A program made the translations under genes and the position numbers. Positions 1 through 3,956 of a DNA stretch of 6,131 bases are shown one piece after another. The notes beneath the pieces are model-generated. The model was not told where the DNA came from. It was given only the letters and a program-made list of their open reading frames with translations, and did no database searches. The stretch is from Oscillospiraceae bacterium (lineage in GTDB: Bacteria; Bacillota; Clostridia; Oscillospirales; Oscillospiraceae): contig JAHHSD010000073.1 of assembly GCA_020025425.1 (NCBI GenBank), positions 1-6,131 of the forward strand, read 5' to 3'. The number at the start of each line of letters is the position of its first letter. The first letter of the stretch is position 1.

Positions 1-892
1 GGGCAAGGGGGACACCATCATCCTGGAGTCCTGCGAGTACTGCAACTCCTTCCTCTCCTTCTTCCCCACCGTGGCGGTGATCCTCAATGTGGACGCCGAT
101 CACCTGGACTTTTTCAAGGACCTGGAGGACGTGAAGCACTCCTTCCGCCGCTTTGCCCAGCTGGTCCCCGAGACCGGCGCTGTGGTGGCCGATCGGGACG
201 ACCCCAACACCATGGACGCCCTCAGGGATCTGGGCCGGCCCATGATCACCTTCGGTCTGGAGGAGGGCGACGCCCACGCCGCCAACCTGACCTGGTCCCA
301 GGGCTTCCCCAGCTTTGACCTGGTCTGGCAGGGCAAAAGCCTCACCCGGGTGACCCTGTCCGTCCCCGGCCTGCACAATGTGCGCAACGCCCTGGCCGCC
401 GCTGCCGCCGCCCTGGTCCTCCAGGTCCCCGTCGATGCCATCGCCCAGGGTCTGTCCCAGTTCCGGGGCGCCGGCCGCCGCTTTGAGTACAAGGGGGAGT
501 ACAACGGCGCCAAGGTCTATGACGACTACGCCCACCACCCCCAGGAGCTCCACGCCCTGTTCAGCGCTGTCCAGGGGCTGGGCTATCAGCGGGTGATCTG
601 CGCCTTCCAGCCCCACACCTACTCCCGCACCAAGGAGCTGTTCCCCGATTTTGTAAAGGTGCTGAAGGAGGCCGATCAGGTCATTCTGGCCGATATTTTT
701 GCCGCCCGGGAGACTGACACCCTGGGCATGTCCTCCCAGCTCCTGGCCCGGGAGATCCCCGGCGCGGAGTACTGCCCCGCCCTGGCCGACGTCACCGCCC
801 GCCTGCGCCAGCTGGCCCGCCCCGGGGACCTGATCCTCACCGTGGGCGCCGGAGACATCTATCAGGCCGGCGAGGCCCTGGTCGCACACTGA
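1..892 (+). CDS. murC: UDP-N-acetylmuramate--L-alanine ligase (MurC), 3' part
   Basis: MurC is the cytoplasmic ATP-dependent ligase that joins L-alanine to UDP-MurNAc, the first peptide step of peptidoglycan precursor synthesis. The reading frame is open from base 2 to the TGA at 890-892, giving 296 visible residues. The family is about 450-460 aa, so roughly 160 N-terminal residues, including the GTHGKT ATP-binding loop, lie upstream of the window. Visible landmarks, numbered from the first complete codon, are ESCEYCNSFL (9-18), NVDADHLD (29-36) of the central ATPase domain, PGLHNVRNALAA (122-133), GAGRRFEY (156-163), DDYAHHP (174-180), FQPHTYSRT (202-210) and the terminal VGAGDIY. DDYAHHP and FQPHTYSRT separate MurC from MurD, MurE and MurF. 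The frame is intact, and the gene converges on folA with a palindromic terminator between them. Identity is essentially certain; the true start is not visible. Confidence 0.97.
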   Translation, partial: GKGDTIILESCEYCNSFLSFFPTVAVILNVDADHLDFFKDLEDVKHSFRRFAQLVPETGAVVADRDDPNTMDALRDLGRPMITFGLEEGDAHAANLTWSQGFPSFDLVWQGKSLTRVTLSVPGLHNVRNALAAAAAALVLQVPVDAIAQGLSQFRGAGRRFEYKGEYNGAKVYDDYAHHPQELHALFSAVQGLGYQRVICAFQPHTYSRTKELFPDFVKVLKEADQVILADIFAARETDTLGMSSQLLAREIPGAEYCPALADVTARLRQLARPGDLILTVGAGDIYQAGEALVAH

Positions 893-927
893 GCCTTCCC
901 CAGGCTGTGCAGGTCCCACAGACCATA

Positions 928-973
928 AAAACAAATGGCAGACAGAGAAGCTTCTCTGTCTGCCATTTGTTTT
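928..973. terminator. Perfect 46-bp palindrome, probable bidirectional terminator between murC and folA
   Basis: Two 23-base arms (928-950 and 951-973) are exact reverse complements with no spacer. An AAGCTT sits at the centre and the outer ends are AAAACAAA and TTTGTTTT. RNA from either strand would fold into a long hairpin with GC-richer middle pairs and a U-rich 3' arm. This suits a terminator serving both convergent genes: it begins 36 bases after the murC stop and 21 bases beyond the folA stop. The T-runs are part of the stem rather than following it, so terminator function is inferred. Confidence 0.85.
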
Positions 974-993
974 CTATAAGATGCCGCCGCTGT

Positions 994-1473
994 TCACTTC
1001 ACCCTGCGGTAGAGGGCGTAGTCGTAGTGCAGGTCCTCGTGCTCCTGAAGCTGGGAGGCCTCAGTCAGCTCCCACTCCGGGTCCTCGTCCAGATTGGGGA
1101 AGTACCGGTCGGCGGGGAAGGCCGCCTTGATCCGGGTCACATATGCGGTGTCACAGTGGGGCAGCAGCTGGCGGTACACCGACTCGCCGCCGATGACGCA
1201 GGCGTCCGCCGGCGCCCGGGCCAGCAGGGCTTCCACATCGGGGAACACCTCTCCCCCCTCCACCTGGTAGCCCGGTGTGGCGGACAGGATCAAATTGGTC
1301 CGTCCCTTCAGGGGACGTCCGCCGGGGAAGGTGGCCAGGGTCTTGCGGCCCAGGATGACCGCCCGGCCCATGGTCAGCTCCTTGAAGCGCTTCAGGTCGG
1401 CGGGGATATAGACCAGCTGGTCGCCCCCTCTGCCGATGGCCCAGTTTTCATCTACAACAACGATCAGATCCAT
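994..1473 (-). CDS. folA: Dihydrofolate reductase
   Basis: This 159-aa protein is the length of E. coli DHFR (159 aa). It reduces 7,8-dihydrofolate to tetrahydrofolate with NADPH in the cytoplasm. Visible landmarks are the start MDLIVVVDENWAIG, IPADLKRFK with the catalytic acid Asp26, GRKT (42-45) and Arg58 in GRTNLILS at the substrate-glutamate contact. Further on are the VIGGESVY cofactor motif (Gly95-Gly96) and Thr113. The usual Met-Pro-Trp before the catalytic Asp is Leu-Val-Tyr here (20-22). From memory, Clostridia often have variants such as LVSIPED, so this is probably a lineage trait. The ATG is preceded by AAGGAGG with 7-nt spacing, and that ribosome binding site overlaps the thyA stop codon. 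The gene is therefore probably cotranscribed and translationally coupled with thyA. The stop is TGA at 994-996. Confidence 0.97.
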   Translation of the reverse strand: MDLIVVVDENWAIGRGGDQLVYIPADLKRFKELTMGRAVILGRKTLATFPGGRPLKGRTNLILSATPGYQVEGGEVFPDVEALLARAPADACVIGGESVYRQLLPHCDTAYVTRIKAAFPADRYFPNLDEDPEWELTEASQLQEHEDLHYDYALYRRVK

Positions 1474-1479
1474 CTCATT

Positions 1480-1488
1480 CCCTCCTTA
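1480..1488 (-). promoter_or_regulatory. folA Shine-Dalgarno overlapping the thyA stop codon
   Basis: On the minus strand the sequence reads TAAGGAGGG. The TAA is the thyA stop, and AAGGAGG is a near-perfect ribosome binding site placed 7 nt before the folA ATG. The two genes are only 12 bases apart. A ribosome finishing thyA would sit on the folA initiation site, which fits coupled translation of the two enzymes. Confidence 0.9.
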
Positions 1489-2316
1489 CACCGCTACGGG
1501 GATCTTGCCGCCCACAGGGTGGGCCCGGTAGCCCTCCAGCTTGAAGCTGTCCGGGGTGAAGGCGTAGAAATCGGTGATGGACTTGTCCATCACGAAGGCG
1601 GGGGCGTCGTAGGGTGTCCGCTGGATCATCTCCTCCACCATGGGGACGTGGCGGTCATAGATGTGGGCATCGGCAATGACGTGGACCAGCTCCCCCGCCT
1701 CCAGACCGGACACCTGGGCAAACATGTGCAGCAGCACCGCGTACTGCATCACGTTCCAGCCGTTGGCCGTGAGCATGTCCTGGGAGCGCTGGTTCAGAAT
1801 GCCGTTGAGGGTGTTCCCGCTGACGTTGAAGGTCATGGAGTAGGCGCAGGGGTAGAGGGCCATCTCGCTCAGGTCGTGGTGGTTATAGAGGTTGGTCAGG
1901 ATGCGGCGGGAGGCCGGGTCGTGCCTGAGGTCCCAAAGCACCTTGTCCACCTGGTCCATATCCCCCTGGGGATAGTGGTGCTTTACCCCCAGCTGATAGC
2001 CGTAGGCCTTGCCGATGGTGCCCTTCTCGTCGGCCCAGGCGTCCCAGATATGGGTGCTCAGCTGGCTGACGTCGTTGGACTTCTTCTGCCAGATCCACAG
2101 AAGCTCGTCCACTGCGGATTTCAGGAACTGCTTCCGGATGGTGATGACAGGGAACTCCCGGCGCAGGTCGTAGCGATTGACCACGCCGAACAGCTTGATG
2201 GTGTGGGCCGGGGTGCCGTCCTCCCAGCGGGGACGGACGGGGCGGTCGGTGTCCCACACGCCGTGGGCCAGGATGTCCCGGCAGTTTTGAATGAATACCT
2301 GATCAGCGTAGCTCAT
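1486..2316 (-). CDS. thyA: Thymidylate synthase (ThyA, folate-dependent)
   Basis: This 276-aa enzyme (E. coli ThyA is 264 aa) methylates dUMP to dTMP using 5,10-methylene-tetrahydrofolate and releases dihydrofolate, the substrate of the neighbouring folA product. The catalytic nucleophile is Cys157 in LYPCAYSM. The phosphate-binding NQRSQD (175-180), the dUMP-orienting Asn188 in NGWNVMQY, HIYDRH (218-223, equivalent to HxY) and the C-terminal LEGYRAHP...PVAV are all present. Sequence details (NQRSQD for the E. coli YQRSCD, and HHYPQGDMDQVD) place it in a Firmicutes-type ThyA branch rather than the enterobacterial one. It is unrelated to the flavin-dependent ThyX. The ATG at 2316 has AAGGAG at 2325-2330 with 8-nt spacing. 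It is the first gene of a thyA-folA operon with its own promoter upstream. Confidence 0.97.
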   Translation of the reverse strand: MSYADQVFIQNCRDILAHGVWDTDRPVRPRWEDGTPAHTIKLFGVVNRYDLRREFPVITIRKQFLKSAVDELLWIWQKKSNDVSQLSTHIWDAWADEKGTIGKAYGYQLGVKHHYPQGDMDQVDKVLWDLRHDPASRRILTNLYNHHDLSEMALYPCAYSMTFNVSGNTLNGILNQRSQDMLTANGWNVMQYAVLLHMFAQVSGLEAGELVHVIADAHIYDRHVPMVEEMIQRTPYDAPAFVMDKSITDFYAFTPDSFKLEGYRAHPVGGKIPVAV

Positions 2317-2352
2317 AGCTCGTTCTCCTTCGTCTTTTGCATTGGTAATGGA

Positions 2353-2381
2353 ATCATATCATAAACCGCCGGGGACGGCAA
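2353..2381 (-). promoter_or_regulatory. Sigma-A type promoter for thyA-folA
   Basis: On the minus strand, -35 TTGCCG (2376-2381) is followed after 17 bases by -10 TATGAT (2353-2358). A second overlapping TATGAT lies at 2358-2363 but would leave only a 12-base spacer. The -10 is 36 bases before the thyA ATG. Both hexamers are close to consensus at ideal spacing, but there is no experimental support. Confidence 0.7.
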
Positions 2382-2392
2382 GCGCCCCCGGC
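2368..2392 (-). repeat. GC-rich inverted repeat after spoIIID, possible weak terminator
   Basis: Seven-base arms GCCGGGG (2368-2374) and CCCCGGC (2386-2392) flank an 11-base loop. The repeat begins 6 bases downstream of the spoIIID stop. On the minus strand the stem is followed by GGTTTAT, a poor U-tract, so termination would be leaky at best. The stem overlaps the -35 element and spacer of the thyA promoter. Confidence 0.5.
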
Positions 2393-2398
2393 AGATCT

Positions 2399-2647
2399 TC
2401 ACACGCCCTTATATTTCCGCCGGGTGGCGATCCCCCCTCGGATATGCCGCTGGGCCTTGTTCTCATCCAGGACCCGCTTGACCTGGAGGTAGAGCGGCCG
2501 GTCAAAGGCCGGCAGACGCTCGGTCAGGTCCTTGTGTACGGTGGATTTACTGATGGAAAACCTGCGTGCGGCGGCGCGGACGGTCGTCCGGTTCTCTATG
2601 ATGTAAAGAGCCAGACGCTGGGCCCGCTCCTCCATATTTTCTTTCAA
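2399..2647 (-). CDS. spoIIID: Sporulation transcriptional regulator SpoIIID
   Basis: This small (82-aa) DNA-binding protein activates and represses mother-cell genes after engulfment in endospore formers, downstream of sigma-E. The helix-turn-helix spans about residues 21-42 and contains the diagnostic SKSTVHKDLTERLP (33-46). The basic C-terminal stretch RHIRGGIATRRKYK (67-80) matches the RHLRGGEATKLKYK region of B. subtilis SpoIIID. The protein is about 10 residues shorter than the 93-aa B. subtilis form because an acidic tail is absent. I chose the TTG at 2647 because it puts the N-terminus level with that protein (18 residues to YIIE/YIVE) and has GGGGAG upstream. An ATG at 2635 is the alternative, but it lacks a good ribosome binding site. 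It is probably transcribed alone from a sigma-E-like promoter. Family identity is very secure. Confidence 0.96.
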   Translation of the reverse strand: MKENMEERAQRLALYIIENRTTVRAAARRFSISKSTVHKDLTERLPAFDRPLYLQVKRVLDENKAQRHIRGGIATRRKYKGV

Positions 2648-2677
2648 AACACAACACTCCCCGCCTCTTGTTGTTCC

Positions 2678-2706
2678 ATCCTATGCACATTCCCGATGTG
2701 ATATGT
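2678..2706 (-). promoter_or_regulatory. Candidate sigma-E promoter of spoIIID
   Basis: On the minus strand ACATATC (2700-2706) lies 14 bases before CATAGGAT (2678-2685). From memory the B. subtilis sigma-E consensus is about kmATATT, 14-15 bases, CATACAnT. The ATAT core, the CATA and the final T match. The -10 element is about 30 bases before the TTG start. In B. subtilis spoIIID is itself sigma-E dependent, so the position makes sense. I see no better sigma-A promoter in this gap. Confidence 0.5.
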
Positions 2707-2710
2707 GGAA

Positions 2711-2725
2711 AAAAGCGGGGCTTTT
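2711..2725 (-). terminator. Small A/T-rich stem with T-run, possible minus-strand terminator
   Basis: Arms of AAAAGC and GCTTTT flank a GGG (plus strand) or CCC (minus strand) loop. On the minus strand the second arm runs into a six-T tract, GCTTTTTTCC, which has the layout of a short intrinsic terminator. Only two GC pairs support the stem, so on its own it is weak. It lies between the hemerythrin-CheX gene and the spoIIID promoter. Confidence 0.4.
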
Positions 2726-2765
2726 CCATGGGGTTCTCCGGGGCGGTCAGGGGCAGATGGGGAAC

Positions 2766-2798
2766 AGGACGCCCCGCCGACTTACGGCGGGGCGTCCT
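2766..2798. terminator. Strong GC-rich hairpin downstream of the hemerythrin-CheX gene
   Basis: Two 14-base arms (2766-2779 and 2785-2798) are perfectly complementary around a 5-base loop, with a core of CGCCCCGCCG/CGGCGGGGCG. The hairpin begins about 30 bases beyond the stop of the minus-strand gene ending at 2828, so a terminator is the natural reading. The only T-run at its edge (ATTTT, 2799-2803) follows the stem on the plus strand. On the minus strand the stem is followed by GTTCCCC. It may act with the T-run stem at 2711-2725, or mainly as a 3'-end stabilising hairpin. Confidence 0.65.
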
Positions 2799-2827
2799 AT
2801 TTTCAGCGTGATTTGAAGCGGTTCCGC

Positions 2828-3673
2828 TCAGTCCACATGGATGCAGACCGTCATGGCTCCGATCCCGGTATTCAGCCGCACCTTCTCGTAGGCGTGGGCA
2901 TTTTCCAGCTGGGGACCCAAAATTTTCGGGGGACAGATATCGCAGGCGGTCCCGCTCTGGGCGATGGCAATGGTGCCGTTGCCTGCTGAGATGTTGGACA
3001 CCTCCGCCAGGGCCGAGCACACCAGCTCGTCGATCTCCTCCGGGGAGAATGCCATCATGGTCTCCATCAGGCCGTCTGCAAACTGTTTGCTGAAGCCGAA
3101 TACCAGGCTCCCCTTCAGACTGCCCACCAGGCCGATCTCGATATAGACCGCCTCCTGAGCGGTGTCCTCCCGGAGGTTCTGCTTTTTCACCTCGTCCGGG
3201 TTCATGCCCGCCATGGATTCCAAAACCTGAATGGTGCTGTCCGCAAAATATTCCAGGATGGAGTCCTCCTGCTTTGCAGGTGCGGGACACTTTCCGATAT
3301 ATTTCATGTCCTCATTTACCACATGATAAATGAGCCAGGCGCTGAGCATGCCGGCCAGCTTTTTGGCGGTATGGAGGTCGTAGTTGCTCTCCTTCAGCTG
3401 CGCGTCGTACTTCTCCACCTGTCTGGTCAGCTCCCGGTGCTGTCTCTTGTGCTCCGCTTCCTCTGCATAGCCGATGGACGCAACGTACTGCTCCTCATCC
3501 CGGAAATGGGTCGCCACATAGTACTTCAAAAAGGCGATGGTCTGTCTGTAAATCTCGGGGTTCTGTTCCCCCTCGATCTCCTGCACCAGCTTTCCTGCGA
3601 TTTCAAACAGGGTCTTGTGCTGCTCATCAATTTTCTCTACACCCAGACGATAGGTCTCTTTCCACATGGTCAT
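2828..3673 (-). CDS. Bacteriohemerythrin-CheX fusion protein
   Basis: This is a soluble 281-aa two-domain protein. Residues 1 to about 128 form a bacteriohemerythrin, a four-helix O2/redox-binding diiron domain. All seven canonical ligands are visible: His19 (DEQH), His56 and Glu60 (HFRDEE), His75 and His79 (HKRQH), His117 and Asp122 (HVVNED). Residues about 136-281 resemble CheX of the CheC/CheX/FliY family, which dephosphorylate CheY-type response regulators. The domain opens with EYFADSTIQVLESMAGM, and the catalytic E-x-x-N is present as Glu224 and Asn227 in ALAEVSNISAGN. The start at 3673 has AGAGGT at 7-nt spacing. An upstream ATG (3694) and TTG (3697) are in frame but have no ribosome binding site and would leave a leader of only about 20 nt. 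There is no membrane segment. I infer oxygen- or redox-controlled phosphatase activity; the partner is unknown, and no chemotaxis gene is visible nearby. Confidence 0.88.
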   Translation of the reverse strand: MTMWKETYRLGVEKIDEQHKTLFEIAGKLVQEIEGEQNPEIYRQTIAFLKYYVATHFRDEEQYVASIGYAEEAEHKRQHRELTRQVEKYDAQLKESNYDLHTAKKLAGMLSAWLIYHVVNEDMKYIGKCPAPAKQEDSILEYFADSTIQVLESMAGMNPDEVKKQNLREDTAQEAVYIEIGLVGSLKGSLVFGFSKQFADGLMETMMAFSPEEIDELVCSALAEVSNISAGNGTIAIAQSGTACDICPPKILGPQLENAHAYEKVRLNTGIGAMTVCIHVD

Positions 3674-3723
3674 CTCACGCACCTCTGTTTTCATCAAAAG
3701 TCACACGAAACTGAATTCACATG

Positions 3724-3752
3724 ATTATATCAGGGGCTGTGGAAAAAAACAA
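3724..3752 (-). promoter_or_regulatory. Extended -10 sigma-A promoter for the hemerythrin-CheX gene
   Basis: On the minus strand a perfect TATAAT (3724-3729), preceded by TG one base upstream (TGATATAAT), lies 17 bases from TTGTTT (3747-3752). Transcription would begin near 3717, giving a leader of about 44 nt to the start at 3673 and supporting that start over the upstream in-frame ATG and TTG. Confidence 0.75.
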
Positions 3753-3768
3753 TCAGATCAAACACGAT

Positions 3769-3785
3769 TTTACAAACTCTGTAAA
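3769..3785. repeat. Short inverted repeat upstream of the hemerythrin-CheX promoter
   Basis: TTTACA (3769-3774) and TGTAAA (3780-3785) are reverse complements separated by 5 bases. The repeat lies 16 bases upstream of the -35 element of the leftward promoter, a position that suits an activator or UP-type site. The same half-sites, 9 bases apart, occur within the longer repeat before the beta-CASP gene. It is short and AT-rich, so chance is possible. Confidence 0.3.
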
Positions 3786-3870
3786 CCGAACAGACCGAAA
3801 GCCGCCCGATTACAGCAGTATGAACAGAGTGCCCCCGCCGCCCGGGTCCCCCTGTGCATGTTTTCTCCCC

Positions 3871-3899
3871 TTGCAGCCCGGGAATAACTGTGTTATGAT
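3871..3899 (+). promoter_or_regulatory. Sigma-A type promoter for the CBS/CorC gene
   Basis: TTGCAG (3871-3876) and TATGAT (3894-3899) are separated by exactly 17 bases. A perfect TATAAT also occurs at 3903-3908 but has no recognisable -35 at normal spacing (3880-3885 is GGGAAT). The leader to the GTG at 3957 would be about 50 nt. This promoter is back-to-back with the one facing the hemerythrin-CheX gene. The intervening 3753-3870 holds only the short inverted repeat at 3769-3785. Confidence 0.65.
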
Positions 3900-3920
3900 A
3901 GATATAATACATTTTTCCGC

Positions 3921-3935
3921 GGCCCGCTCCGGGCC
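3921..3935 (+). other. Leader hairpin before the CBS/CorC gene
   Basis: GGCCCG (3921-3926) and CGGGCC (3930-3935) form a 6-bp, all-GC stem with a CTC loop in the presumed leader RNA. The hairpin ends about 8 bases before the AAGGGGGA ribosome binding site. There is no T-run, so it is not a terminator. An effect on mRNA stability or ribosome access is possible but unproven. Confidence 0.4.
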
Positions 3936-3956
3936 AAGATCTAAGGGGGAATTTCT

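Noticed and set aside
907..2364. Long plus-strand open frame of 485 codons antisense to both folA and thyA
   Set aside because: The translation is low-complexity (rich in V, G, H, L and Q), resembles no family, and spans the terminator and the stop/start junction of two certain genes. GC-rich codon bias in thyA and folA suppresses stops on the opposite strand.
2547..3290. Minus-strand open frame of 247 codons spanning the hemerythrin-CheX and spoIIID genes in another frame
   Set aside because: It overlaps two strongly supported genes on the same strand, crosses the hairpin between them, and its translation (many R, G and P) matches nothing.
3755..3768. FNR/CRP-like box (TTTGATCTGATTG on the minus strand) upstream of the hemerythrin gene
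   Set aside because: An FNR site needs TTGAT-N4-ATCAA. The second half here is TTG-containing and not the inverted complement, so it is not a palindrome.
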